A DNA stretch of 64,000 bases from DATFQE01 sp963738205 (lineage in GTDB: Bacteria > Actinomycetota > Thermoleophilia > Gaiellales > Gaiellaceae): NCBI GenBank assembly GCA_963738205.1, contig CAVTVQ010000007.1:992001-1056000 (forward strand), given 5' to 3'. The notes below the pieces were generated by a model, which saw only the letters and a list, made by a program, of their open reading frames with translations, was not told the DNA's origin and ran no database searches. A program made the position numbers and the translations under genes. Positions 18,872-26,735 of the stretch are shown piece by piece. The stretch's first letter is position 1. Every line of letters begins with the position of its first letter.

Positions 18872-19300
18872 TCAGTCGAGCGCCAGGCGGAAGACGTTCG
18901 TCTCGCGCTCCTCGAAGCCGAGGCGGCGATAGAGGCGGTTGGCGGCCTCGCGGGTCGGACGTGTGGTGAGGTCCACCGAGCGCGCGCCGGCGGCCCGCGC
19001 CCGGACGACGGCTTCGAGCGTCAGAGCCTCGCCGACGCCGCGACCACGCGCGCTCTCGTCGACGATCACGTCCTCGATCCACGCGCGCACGCGGGTCGGG
19101 ACCCTGAAGACCGCGAGCGTCAGGGTGCCGAGCACCTCGTCGCCGTCGAGCGCCACGAGCAGCGAGGTGGCCGGAGAGTCGACGATCGTCTCCAGCTCTG
19201 CACGAGATACCGGTCGCGCCGTGGAGGACAGCTGCGGCAACAGCCGCTCGAACGCCTCGACGAGCGAGTCGGACACGGTGTCAACCAGCGAGATCTGCAT
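18872..19300 (-). CDS. GNAT-family N-acetyltransferase
   Basis: 142 residues. The acetyl-CoA loop is clear as VIVDESARGRGVGEALTLEAV, followed by the late GNAT block RLYRRLGFEERETNVFRL. Substrate unknown. ATG 19300 lies about 40 bases downstream of the terminator of the structured minus-strand RNA (19345-19535), so its expression might be controlled by read-through of that RNA. Stops one base from the convergent TetR gene. Confidence 0.85.
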   Translation of the reverse strand: MQISLVDTVSDSLVEAFERLLPQLSSTARPVSRAELETIVDSPATSLLVALDGDEVLGTLTLAVFRVPTRVRAWIEDVIVDESARGRGVGEALTLEAVVRARAAGARSVDLTTRPTREAANRLYRRLGFEERETNVFRLALD

Positions 19301-19344
19301 CACACGGGATTGTCGGTGAAGCGGAGCATCCCGGGTGCCCGGAC

Positions 19345-19535
19345 CAAAAGAAAGCCCCCGGCTGCGGCTCCGGGGGCTCATGTGTGTGGCGGCATAAAGG
19401 CCACCTCTATGTGGGTGGCGACAGGCCGGAGACTTTTGGCTCTGCGGCCCAGCCAAAGCCTCCGGCCCTTGTGTCGCCATCTCTGTGGCGCGCCCCTTGC
19501 ACCTCCGCTCTGGCGTCTGAGCGACGCTGCAAGGT
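19345..19535 (-). ncRNA. Structured RNA of about 190 nt, family unknown (independent small RNA or attenuator leader of the GNAT gene)
   Basis: No coding frame fits. The transcript, bounded by a promoter and an intrinsic terminator, folds into clear elements (plus coordinates): a closed arm 19495-19501/19528-19534 holding hairpin 19513-19517/19523-19527; a long hairpin with 8 bp 19416-19423/19472-19479, 8 bp 19424-19431/19460-19467 and about 8 bp near 19433-19441/19451-19458. Several arms have competing partners (19400-19405 with 19414-19419; 19386-19390 with 19400-19404; 19475-19479 with 19486-19490), giving a chain of alternative pairings. It lacks the marks of SRP, RNase P, tmRNA or 6S RNA that I know. 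Promoter-leader-terminator-gene order also fits a riboswitch for the GNAT at 19300. Confidence 0.6.
19346..19378 (-). terminator. Intrinsic terminator of the minus-strand structured RNA
   Basis: Read on the minus strand, a perfect 9-bp stem (19378-19370 with 19361-19353, 8-base loop) is followed directly by TTTCTTTT. It is one of few classic stem-plus-U-tract terminators here. Confidence 0.85.
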
Positions 19536-19541
19536 GGACTG

Positions 19542-19570
19542 ACTATAGAACGGGTTCCCGCACTCGTCAA
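19542..19570 (-). promoter_or_regulatory. Sigma-70-type promoter of the structured RNA
   Basis: On the minus strand TTGACG (19570-19565), a 17-base spacer and TATAGT (19547-19542) form a near-consensus promoter, with a start expected near 19535. It is the closest match to the housekeeping consensus that I found in the window. Confidence 0.75.
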
Positions 19571-19697
19571 GTACCTCAGTCAAGTGATTCGAAGCAAGGG
19601 AACTTGACCGGGTAAACCGCATGAACATGCCCCATTTGGGGGATGGCCCTTCGGGCGGGTTGCGCGAAGGTGAAGTGTGCGCTTGACTACACGCACG

Positions 19698-21059
19698 ATG
19701 TCCGCCATGTCCCGCACCACCGACCTCCCCGCACCCACCCGCACCGCGCCGCGCAGCGCCGGCCTCAAGCTTGGCGAGCGCGTGCGGCAGCTGCGCATGT
19801 CCGCGGGGATGACGCAGACCGAACTGGCGGGCGACCGCTTCTCCAAGGAGTACGTCAGCCAGATCGAGCGCGGCAAGACGCGCCCGACCAAGGAGACGAT
19901 CGACTGGCTCGCCGCCCGCCTGGGCGTCGACGCAGGCTTCCTGGCGAACGGCGTCTCGGCGAACGAGCGCGGTCGCATCGAGACCGTCCTCACCCGCGCG
20001 GAGGCGCTCACCGAGGACCACCGGTACGACGACGCGCTGGCCGAGTACGAGAAGGTCGCGCCCGCCGTTCAGGGCATCGCCGCTCCCGAGCTCGAGGTGA
20101 GGGCGCTCGGCGGCGAGGCGTGGGCCCGCATGCAGGAGGGCCAGCTGCGCGAGGCGGGCGAGCTGCTCGCCCGCGCGCGTCAGGCAACCGAGGCGCCGGG
20201 CTTCTCCGATCTCGACCGCGCCGACGTCCTCTTTCGGCTCGGCGTCTGCCGCTACAAGCTGCAGAGCGTCTCGACGGCGGTCGGCCTCTTCAACGAGTCG
20301 CTGACGCTGGCCGAGCGCTCGGGCATGCCGTGCGACCTGCTGCGCTCCAACATCCTTGGCTGGCGGTCGCGCTGCTACCGCCGCCAGCGTGACTTCGAAG
20401 CCGCGCGCGAGGACGTCGAGCGCGCGCTCGAGCTGGCTGAAGGCCTCAACGACCGTCGCACCGTCGCCCACGTCTACTTCCAGGCGTCGCTCGTCGCGGA
20501 GCGCGACGGCCACTGGGTGCTCGCCCGCTCGTACGCGGAGCGCGCGAAGTCCCAGTACGAGGAGATCGCCGACCGAGCCAACGTCGGCAAGCTGCTCAAC
20601 AACCTCGGCGGCCTGAACTTCCTCCTCGGCAAGCCCGAGGAGGCGGTCACGTACCTGAAGGACGCCTTCAAGGTGCTGCTCGAGTACGGCAGCGAGGAGG
20701 ACGCCGCCCGCGCGGTCAACTCGCTCGCGCAGGTGCACCTCCGCTCGGGCGACATTCGCCCGGCCGAGGAGCAGGCCCGCCAGGCGCTCGAGCTGCTCAA
20801 GGACCGCGTCGACCACCTCGACGAGATCGGCAATGCGCAGCTCGTCCTCGGGCGCGCGCTACTCGAGCAGGACCGTCTCGACGAGGCCGATTCGGCCTTC
20901 CGCTCTGCCGAGTCGAGCTTCGAACAGCTTTCTTCCCTCAGCCACCGAGCCGCAGCGTGGATCGCCCAGGGTGACCTGGCGACGCGTCGCGGTGACGATC
21001 GCGCAGCCGCCGGCCTGTACCGCCGCGCGGCCGAGGCGCTCCAGGACGTTCGCTTCTAA
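19698..21059 (+). CDS. XRE-type HTH regulator with TPR domain (RRNPP-like)
   Basis: 453 residues. Residues about 20-85 form an XRE helix-turn-helix (RVRQLRMSAGMTQTELAG, FSKEYVSQIERGKTRPTKETIDWLAARLGV). From about residue 90 to the end the protein is all tetratricopeptide-like helical pairs (ALAEYEKVAPAV, ALELAEGLNDRRTVAHVYFQA, GKLLNNLGGLNFLLGKPEEA, EEQARQALELLKDR). This layout is that of Rap/NprR/PlcR/Rgg regulators, whose TPR domain binds a short peptide. A 34-residue peptide gene follows 22 bases after its stop. ATG 19698 or 19707 could be used; no strong ribosome site is seen. What it regulates is unknown. Confidence 0.85.
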   Translation: MSAMSRTTDLPAPTRTAPRSAGLKLGERVRQLRMSAGMTQTELAGDRFSKEYVSQIERGKTRPTKETIDWLAARLGVDAGFLANGVSANERGRIETVLTRAEALTEDHRYDDALAEYEKVAPAVQGIAAPELEVRALGGEAWARMQEGQLREAGELLARARQATEAPGFSDLDRADVLFRLGVCRYKLQSVSTAVGLFNESLTLAERSGMPCDLLRSNILGWRSRCYRRQRDFEAAREDVERALELAEGLNDRRTVAHVYFQASLVAERDGHWVLARSYAERAKSQYEEIADRANVGKLLNNLGGLNFLLGKPEEAVTYLKDAFKVLLEYGSEEDAARAVNSLAQVHLRSGDIRPAEEQARQALELLKDRVDHLDEIGNAQLVLGRALLEQDRLDEADSAFRSAESSFEQLSSLSHRAAAWIAQGDLATRRGDDRAAAGLYRRAAEALQDVRF

Positions 21060-21081
21060 GACAACGAAGGAGGTGACCAGC

Positions 21082-21186
21082 TTGAAGCACTACAACAACG
21101 CCAGAATTCTGCTTCTCCTCGCGCTCGCCATCGCGGCGGCCGTGACGGGCGGCGGCTTCTTCGACGGCCACCTGGCCGACTTCTAA
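21082..21186 (+). CDS. Short hydrophobic peptide, candidate signalling propeptide of the HTH-TPR regulator
   Basis: 34 residues from TTG 21082: basic polar start (MKHYNNAR), a hydrophobic core (ILLLLALAIAAAV) and a short polar tail (TGGGFFDGHLADF). AAGGAGGTGA (21067-21076), a perfect 10-base complement to the usual 16S tail, lies at ideal distance; GTG 21073 in the same frame lies inside it. The size, export-signal character and place right after an HTH-TPR gene match Phr/PapR/NprX propeptides, whose C-terminal residues are released as the signal. A small membrane protein is the alternative. Too short for most gene callers. Confidence 0.6.
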   Translation: MKHYNNARILLLLALAIAAAVTGGGFFDGHLADF

Positions 21187-21328
21187 CCCGGGCGAGTCCG
21201 TTCTACGGGGACTCGCTCGTGTCGCCCAGGCACGGAAGCTCGGATCGGCCCGTCCGAGGTTCCAGTGGGGTCTTACTTCCGAGGACAAGCCGCCTCGACC
21301 GACCGGATGTGTCGCGAGGCAGGAGATT

Positions 21329-21364
21329 TAGGCGTCTCCCGAGGGGGAGCCGGCGCCTTTTTCT
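21329..21364 (+). terminator. Intrinsic terminator after the HTH-TPR/peptide unit
   Basis: AGGCG-T-CTCCC pairs with GGGAG-CCG-GCGCCT, followed by TTTTTCTT at 21357-21364. A second, weaker hairpin (GCGAGTCC 21192-21199 with GGACTCGC 21209-21216) lies right after the peptide stop. The 112 bases between them show no gene. Confidence 0.75.
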
Positions 21365-21436
21365 TACTCCCTGCGCTCCGTGTGAGACACGGAGTCGTCG
21401 GCGTGCCGCAAGCTGGCGACCTGTAGCGTTCGGCCG

Positions 21437-22285
21437 ATGGCCGACGGCTACGCAAAGCCCGTTCTCGTCAGCACCGATTGGCTTGCGGAGCACCTTGGCG
21501 ACGCGGGGCACGTGGTGGCCGAGGTTGACGAGAACCCGGACCTGTACGACGAGGGCCACGTCCCCGGGGCGAGCAAGCTGCACTGGCGCGAGGACCTGCA
21601 GGATCCGATCGAGCGCGACCTGATCGCGAAGGACGCCTTCGAGGAGCTGATGGCCAGGTCGGGCATCTCGAACGACACGACGCTGATCCTCTACGGCGAC
21701 CGCAACAACTGGTTCGCCGCCTACGCGTACTGGTACGTCAAGATCTACGGCCACGCCGACGTGCGCATCGTCGACGGCGGCCGCCAGAAGTGGATCGACG
21801 AGGGTCGCGAGCTCTCGACCGACATCCCGGCCGTCCAGCGGGGCAGCTACGCGGCCGAGGAGCGCGACGAGTCGATCCGCACCTACCGCGACCAGGTCCG
21901 GGAGGGTCTCGGCCAGTCCGGGAAGGAGCTGGTCGACGTCCGCAGCCCGCAGGAGTACACCGGCGAGCTGATCTCGCCGCCGGGGTACGAGCAGGAGGGA
22001 GCCCAGCGCGCCGGGCACATCCCGACGGCGCAGTCGATCCCGTGGGCCCAGGCGGTCCGCGACGACGGCACGTTCAAGTCGGCCGACGAATTGCGGGAGC
22101 TCTACGGGGCCAAGGGCGTGACGCCCGACAAGTCGGTCACCGCCTACTGCCGGATCGGCGAGCGGAGCGCACACACCTGGTTCGTCCTCCGCGAGCTGCT
22201 CGGATACGAGGATGTCAAGAACTACGACGGTTCCTGGACCGAATGGGGAAACCTCGTCGACGTGCCGATCGCGAAGGGGCCCTAG
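21437..22285 (+). CDS. sseA: Thiosulfate/3-mercaptopyruvate sulfurtransferase (two rhodanese domains)
   Basis: 282 residues with two rhodanese domains. The N-terminal one keeps DLYDEGHVPGA but lacks a catalytic cysteine; the C-terminal one has the active-site loop YCRIGERSAHTW with Cys as persulfide carrier. The CRIGERS loop is typical of actinobacterial thiosulfate:cyanide sulfurtransferases. It moves sulfane sulfur in the cytoplasm. TAGCGT (21424-21429) lies seven bases before ATG 21437. Confidence 0.92.
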   Translation: MADGYAKPVLVSTDWLAEHLGDAGHVVAEVDENPDLYDEGHVPGASKLHWREDLQDPIERDLIAKDAFEELMARSGISNDTTLILYGDRNNWFAAYAYWYVKIYGHADVRIVDGGRQKWIDEGRELSTDIPAVQRGSYAAEERDESIRTYRDQVREGLGQSGKELVDVRSPQEYTGELISPPGYEQEGAQRAGHIPTAQSIPWAQAVRDDGTFKSADELRELYGAKGVTPDKSVTAYCRIGERSAHTWFVLRELLGYEDVKNYDGSWTEWGNLVDVPIAKGP

Positions 22286-22357
22286 GCACCGCGTCGAAGA
22301 ACGCGTGCGTCCTTGCGCGCAGGGGATCGCGCGCGTCGTCCTCCTCCTCTCCCCTGA

Positions 22358-22386
22358 CAGCGGCGGCGGCCGAGCCGCCGCCGCTG
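22358..22386. terminator. Strong GC hairpin after sseA
   Basis: A perfect 13-bp stem (22358-22370 with 22374-22386) with a 3-base loop lies 72 bases after the sseA stop and before the selD promoter. It has no U-tract. Confidence 0.5.
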
Positions 22387-22467
22387 GATGCGTTTCAGGA
22401 ATGCCTCCACGGTCGAAGCCGTTCTTGACTGAGTACGCTTCGCCGACCCGAGGAGGGGGCTGCCGCC

Positions 22468-23508
22468 GTGAACGTCCAAACCGGAGGGATCAAGCTCACC
22501 GAGCTGACCTCGTGCGGGGGCTGTGCCGCCAAGTATTCGGCCGCCCGCCTCGAGGAGCTGCTCCAGGGCTTCGTCCCGGTCGAGGCCGAGAACCTGCTCG
22601 TGGGGCTCGCGCCCGCTGACGACGCCGCCGTGTACAAGCTCGACGACGAGCGGGCGTTGATCTTCACGCTCGACTTCTTCCCGCCGGTCGTCGACGACCC
22701 CGCGGACTACGGGGCGATCGCCGCGACCAACGCCCTCAACGACGTCTTCGCGATGGGTGGAACGCCGTTACTGGCGCTCTCGATCGCCGCCTTCCCGGAG
22801 GAGCTGCCGACCGAGATGCTCGCGGCCATCTTCGCCGCAGCCGACGCGCAGGTGCGCGCAGCCGGCGGTCTGCTCGCCGGCGGCCACACGATTCGCGACG
22901 ACGAGCCGAAGTACGGCCTGGCCGTGGTCGGGACCGTCAGCCCGGACGGCATCTGGCACAAGAGCGCCGCCAAGGTCGGCGACGCCGTGTACCTCACGAA
23001 GCCGCTCGGGACGGGCCTCATCATGACCGGCTACAGGCGCGCTCTGGCCGGCTCGCAGCAGCTCGAGCGCGCGGTTCACTGGATGCGCACGCTGAACGCG
23101 GGCGCCGCCGACGTGCTTCGCCGCCTGGGGCCGAACGCCGTCACGGACGTCACGGGCTTCGGCCTCTTCGGCCACGCGCACGAGATGGCCGACCGCAGCG
23201 GCGTCAAGATCGTGCTCGAATCGGAGCGCTTCCCGGCGCTGGACGGTGCGCTGGACCTCGCCCGCAAGGACGTGCGCACGAGCGGCGATCCGCGCAACCG
23301 GGAGTTCGTGGCCGGCAAGGTCGACGTTGACGCACGGGTGCCCGCGACGCTCGACACGCTCGGCTTCGATCCCCAGACCGCCGGCGGTCTGCTCGTGTCG
23401 ATTCCTGCTGACCGAGGGCCGGCGCTCGAGGCCGAGTTCCAGTCTTCGAAGCTCTTCGTCCGCCGGGTCGGGACCGTCCAGGAGGGAGCCGGAGTCTTCG
23501 TCACGTGA
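22468..23508 (+). CDS. selD: Selenide, water dikinase (selenophosphate synthetase)
   Basis: 346 residues of the AIRS/PurM-type ATP-binding fold. The N-terminal SCGGCAAK holds Cys16, Cys19 and Lys22 in the catalytic position, with cysteine rather than selenocysteine. LAPADDAAVY, NALNDVFAMGGTPLLAL and GLLAGGHTIRDDEPKYG are SelD landmarks. It makes selenophosphate from selenide and ATP for selenocysteine or 2-selenouridine. GTG 22468 has AGGAGGGGG upstream, and TACGCT at 22434 is a possible -10, so this message has a leader. The stop overlaps nadM by GTGA. Confidence 0.93.
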   Translation: MNVQTGGIKLTELTSCGGCAAKYSAARLEELLQGFVPVEAENLLVGLAPADDAAVYKLDDERALIFTLDFFPPVVDDPADYGAIAATNALNDVFAMGGTPLLALSIAAFPEELPTEMLAAIFAAADAQVRAAGGLLAGGHTIRDDEPKYGLAVVGTVSPDGIWHKSAAKVGDAVYLTKPLGTGLIMTGYRRALAGSQQLERAVHWMRTLNAGAADVLRRLGPNAVTDVTGFGLFGHAHEMADRSGVKIVLESERFPALDGALDLARKDVRTSGDPRNREFVAGKVDVDARVPATLDTLGFDPQTAGGLLVSIPADRGPALEAEFQSSKLFVRRVGTVQEGAGVFVT

Positions 23509-24032
23509 GCCAGGGCATGGTTCACGGGCGGTTCCAGCCCTTCCACAACGGTCACCTCGAGTACCTGCGCGGGGCCTACGAGCGCTCTGACGAGGTGTTC
23601 GTCGGGGTCACCAACCCCGATCCCACCCGGATCAAGCGGGAGGCGAGCGACCCGCTCCGTCACCTGCCCGAGTCGAACCCGTGGAGCTACGCCGAGCGGC
23701 TCCTGATGGTGAAAGCGGCGGCGCGCGGCGCCGGGCTCGCGCTCGACCGCGTGCACGTGATCCCGTTCCCGGTCAACGAGCCCGATCTGTGGGCGGCGTA
23801 CGTCCCCGAGGGCGTGACGCAGTACATCCGCCTCTTCTCGGAGTGGGGCGGCACCAAGCTCGACCGGCTGCGCGACGCCGGCTACGAGGTCGTCGTGCTG
23901 GACGAGGGCATCGACAAGCGGATCTCGGGCGCGGCCGTGCGCGAGGCGCTCCGCACGGGTGGCGACTGGGAGGAGCTCGTGCCACCGGGCGTCGCCCGCG
24001 TGATCCGATCGGTCGACCGGGTCTCCGTCTAA
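23505..24032 (+). CDS. nadM: Nicotinamide-nucleotide adenylyltransferase (NadM type)
   Basis: 175 residues of the nucleotidyltransferase HxGH family: GRFQPFHNGHLEYL at the start, GVTNPDPTRIKREASDP, and C-terminal ISGAAVREAL matching the ISxTxVR motif. NadM joins nicotinamide (or nicotinate) mononucleotide with ATP to give the dinucleotide, feeding NAD with nadE at 11608. It is translationally coupled to selD by a 4-base overlap. Confidence 0.88.
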   Translation: MSQGMVHGRFQPFHNGHLEYLRGAYERSDEVFVGVTNPDPTRIKREASDPLRHLPESNPWSYAERLLMVKAAARGAGLALDRVHVIPFPVNEPDLWAAYVPEGVTQYIRLFSEWGGTKLDRLRDAGYEVVVLDEGIDKRISGAAVREALRTGGDWEELVPPGVARVIRSVDRVSV

Positions 24033-24040
24033 CGGCGCTC

Positions 24041-25294
24041 GTGCATCCGATCGTCGTCGTCCTCCTCGACGGGCTCGCAGACCGGGCGCACGCCTCGCTC
24101 GGCGGACGCACCGCGAACGAGCTCGCGGACACGCCCAAGCTCGACCGGCTGGCGGCGGCCGGGTCGAACGGGGTCCTGTTCTCGCTCGGGCCCGGGCGGG
24201 CGCCCTCGAGCGAGCTCGCCCACTGGGCGATCCTCGGCTACCGGCCGGAGGAGTTTCCCGGCCGCGCGGTGTTCGAGGCGGTCGGTGTGGGGCAGGAGGT
24301 CGACTCGGAGGACGTCTTCGCCTACGCGGCGCTGCGGCCGGCGGACGTCCGGGAGGGTGAGCTGTGGCTGACCGGCCGACCCCGCTCCGGCGACGACGAG
24401 GAGGAGGCACGGCGCCTCGTCGAGTCGTGCGACGGCCTGGAGGTCGACGGCCTCAGCTTCTCGCTCGCGCACACGCGGCGCGGCGAGGCCGTCTTGCGGA
24501 TCGAAGGTGACGCCGACGAGCGGATCACGGACACGGACGCGTTCTTCCGCGACCGCCATCCGGTGCTGCGGCCGCGGGCGCTCGTGCCCGAGGCCGAACG
24601 GACGGCGCGCGCAGTCGAGGAGTGGACGCGGACCGTGATCGACCGGCTCGACGGCGAGCGGTTCAACGTGATCACGCTGAAGTGGTGGGGCCGACCGCGC
24701 GAGGTGCCGACCTTCGAGGAACGCCACGGACTGCGTGGCACGTTCGTCGGCGAATCCGCGTTCCTCCGCGGCCTGGCGGGAACGGTCGGGCTGGCAGCGA
24801 TCGAAGAGCCAGAAGGCGACGATCCCGCCGATGACCTCCGCCGTCGCCTCGAGCGGGTCGAGGAGCGGCTCGCCGCCGGCGACGACTTCGTGTTCATCCA
24901 CCTGAAGGCGACCGACCTAGCGGGGCACACGAAGGACCCGGCCGTGAAACGGGCGACGATCGAGGCGCTCGACGCCGAGCTCGGCCCCCTTCCCACCGAC
25001 AGGGCCGTGGTGGCCCTGACCGGCGACCACGCCACCCCGACCTACCCGGACGTGATCCACACGGGCGACCCCGTGCCGTTCCTGCTCGCAGGCCCCGGGG
25101 TCAGGCCCGACGGGGTCGAGAGCTTCGGCGAGCTCCAGGCGGCGTCCGGGATTCTCGGCCACCTGCGCGGCGAGGACGTGATGCCCATCCTGCTGAACGC
25201 CGCCGACCGGCCCCTCTTCGTCGGCTCGCGCCCGACGCCGTACGCGGGCGCCGACGGCTACCCGTCGCTGTTGGAGCCGCTGCGGATTCGATAG
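24041..25294 (+). CDS. apgM: Cofactor-independent phosphoglycerate mutase, archaeal (ApgM) type
   Basis: 417 residues of the alkaline-phosphatase superfamily. VVVLLDGLADR supplies the first metal aspartate, APSSELAHWAILGY the nucleophile serine region, HLKATDLAGHTKDP and LTGDHATPTYPDVIHTGDPVPFLL the remaining metal ligands. It interconverts 3- and 2-phosphoglycerate in glycolysis without 2,3-bisphosphoglycerate. GTG 24041 starts 8 bases after the nadM stop, so selD-nadM-apgM form one operon. Its end overlaps the convergent GNAT gene by 37 bases. Confidence 0.85.
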   Translation: MHPIVVVLLDGLADRAHASLGGRTANELADTPKLDRLAAAGSNGVLFSLGPGRAPSSELAHWAILGYRPEEFPGRAVFEAVGVGQEVDSEDVFAYAALRPADVREGELWLTGRPRSGDDEEEARRLVESCDGLEVDGLSFSLAHTRRGEAVLRIEGDADERITDTDAFFRDRHPVLRPRALVPEAERTARAVEEWTRTVIDRLDGERFNVITLKWWGRPREVPTFEERHGLRGTFVGESAFLRGLAGTVGLAAIEEPEGDDPADDLRRRLERVEERLAAGDDFVFIHLKATDLAGHTKDPAVKRATIEALDAELGPLPTDRAVVALTGDHATPTYPDVIHTGDPVPFLLAGPGVRPDGVESFGELQAASGILGHLRGEDVMPILLNAADRPLFVGSRPTPYAGADGYPSLLEPLRIR

Positions 25295-25767
25295 AGGACG
25301 TGGGGGCGGCCCGCCCACTCGATGGGCTTCTCGTAGCTCAGCCCCGACTTCTCCATCACGCGCCAGGAGCGCACGTTCTCGGGCAGCGTGAAGGCCACGA
25401 TGTCCGCGAGGCCGAGGTCGAAGCCGACGGCGACCACGGCTTCGGTCATCTCGGTCGCGTAGCCCCGACCCCAGAGGCCGGGGTCGACCATGTACCCGAC
25501 TTCGACCTCATCGACTCCCTCGATGACCACGCGCCGCAGGCCGCAGCGACCGACGACCAGACCGCCGGCTCGCTCGGAGAAGACCCAATCGCCGAAGCCG
25601 TGCTCCTCCCAGTGAACCGCCCTCGTCTCAAGCCAGGTCCACTCGCTCGGCACTCCACCCAGCCACTCGGCGATGCGCGGCTCCGAGTACAGCTCGACGA
25701 GGCGCTCCAGGTGCTTCTCGCCGATCCGCTCGCCGACGAGCCGCTCCGTCTCCAGTCGTTCGTGCAC
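25258..25767 (-). CDS. GNAT-family N-acetyltransferase (RimJ-like)
   Basis: 169 residues opening LETERLVGERI, typical of RimJ/RimL-like acetyltransferases. EVGYMVDPGLWGRGYATEM is the acetyl-CoA loop, and NVRSWRVMEKSGLSYEK the late block. Substrate unknown. GTG 25767 lies seven bases after TAGCGT (25780-25775 on the minus strand), which overlaps the divergent ctaA promoter. Confidence 0.88.
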   Translation of the reverse strand: MHERLETERLVGERIGEKHLERLVELYSEPRIAEWLGGVPSEWTWLETRAVHWEEHGFGDWVFSERAGGLVVGRCGLRRVVIEGVDEVEVGYMVDPGLWGRGYATEMTEAVVAVGFDLGLADIVAFTLPENVRSWRVMEKSGLSYEKPIEWAGRPHVLYRIRSGSNSDG

Positions 25768-25790
25768 GGCGAAGACGCTAGCCTCGAAGC
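25768..25790. promoter_or_regulatory. Overlapping divergent leaderless promoters (GNAT / ctaA)
   Basis: The 23 bases between two divergent GTG starts contain minus-strand TAGCGT (25780-25775) and plus-strand TAGCCT (25779-25784), sharing the central TA. Spacers to the start codons are 7 and 6 bases. Only one polymerase can occupy the site at a time. Confidence 0.65.
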
Positions 25791-26726
25791 GTGAGCGTCG
25801 AGTCCAGAGCCGTCGTGCGCGGCCGCCGCCTGGAGTTGACGCCGACCCTGTTCGCGCAGCTGGCTCTCTGGTCGGCCGTCGCCCTCTACCTGATCATCCT
25901 CAGCGGCGCCACCGTGCGCCTGACCGGCTCCGGACTGGGCTGCGAAGGCTGGCCCGGCTGCGGCCAGGGGCGGCTCTTTCCGGAGAAGGATCACCACCAG
26001 GCGGTGGAGTTCGGCAACCGGGTCGTCGCGATCCTCCCGCTCACGCTGTCCCTGCTGACCTGGCTGGCGGCCTGGCGGCTCGCCCAGGTCTCGAGGTGGG
26101 TTCGCTGGCTCGCCTTCGCCGTCGCCGCCGCGACGGTCTTCCAGGCGCCGCTCGGCCTGATCACGATTCGGCTCGACCTCGACCCGATCGCCGTTCTCTC
26201 ACACTTCCTGCTGGCGATCCTCGCCCTTGCGGGCGCCGTCGTCGTGGCAATCGAGGCCCGCGTGCTCGAGCGCGGCGCGGCCGAGCCCGTGGTGCCTCGG
26301 TGGGTTGCCCTCGGAGGTGTGGCTCTGGCGGCGGTTTGCCTCGTGCTGGTGCTCACCGGAACGCTCGTCACGGCGGCCGGCCCGCATGCGGGCGACCCCG
26401 ACGTCGTCGACCGGCTCTGGCGGATCACCGACGCGATCTGGATCCACGTTCGGGCCACGGCGGCTTTCGGGCTGGGCTTCCTCGTGCTGCTCGTGTACCT
26501 GTGGCGCCGCCGGCCGGCTACCGCTGGGCTGCTCCGCGTGGCCGCGGCGCTGCTCGGACTCTTGCTGGTGCAGATGGCGGTCGGCGAGATCCAGTGGCGA
26601 AACGAGCTGCCGTGGTGGCTCGTGTTGATCCACGTCGCGCTCGCCGCCGCCGTCTGGACGGTCACGGTCGCGCTCGTCACGCTGATGTGGCGCTCGCCGC
26701 GCTCACTGGGTGAGAACGACACCTAG
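25791..26726 (+). CDS. ctaA: Heme A synthase (COX15/CtaA family)
   Basis: 311 residues with about eight membrane helices. LSGATVRLTGSGLGCEGWPGCG carries the conserved cysteine pair in the first outside loop, HHQAVEFGNR, LSHFLLAIL and the second-half histidines (WIHVRATAAFG, LIHVALAA) are the heme ligands. It oxidises heme O to heme A for the aa3-type oxidase. TAGCCT lies six bases before GTG 25791, set in overlapping divergent promoters with the GNAT gene. Confidence 0.92.
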   Translation: MSVESRAVVRGRRLELTPTLFAQLALWSAVALYLIILSGATVRLTGSGLGCEGWPGCGQGRLFPEKDHHQAVEFGNRVVAILPLTLSLLTWLAAWRLAQVSRWVRWLAFAVAAATVFQAPLGLITIRLDLDPIAVLSHFLLAILALAGAVVVAIEARVLERGAAEPVVPRWVALGGVALAAVCLVLVLTGTLVTAAGPHAGDPDVVDRLWRITDAIWIHVRATAAFGLGFLVLLVYLWRRRPATAGLLRVAAALLGLLLVQMAVGEIQWRNELPWWLVLIHVALAAAVWTVTVALVTLMWRSPRSLGENDT

Positions 26727-26735
26727 ACTGACGGC

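Noticed and set aside
19451..19467. Sequence close to the GEMM (c-di-GMP-I) riboswitch core, AAAGCCTCCGGCC on the plus strand
   Set aside because: The other conserved GEMM arm and the receptor loop are missing; here the sequence is just one arm of a long hairpin, and promoter and terminator both point to the minus strand.
19407..20816. 469-codon minus-strand frame over the HTH-TPR gene and the structured RNA
   Set aside because: Antisense to a clear HTH-TPR protein and ends in non-coding structured sequence; no homology signals.
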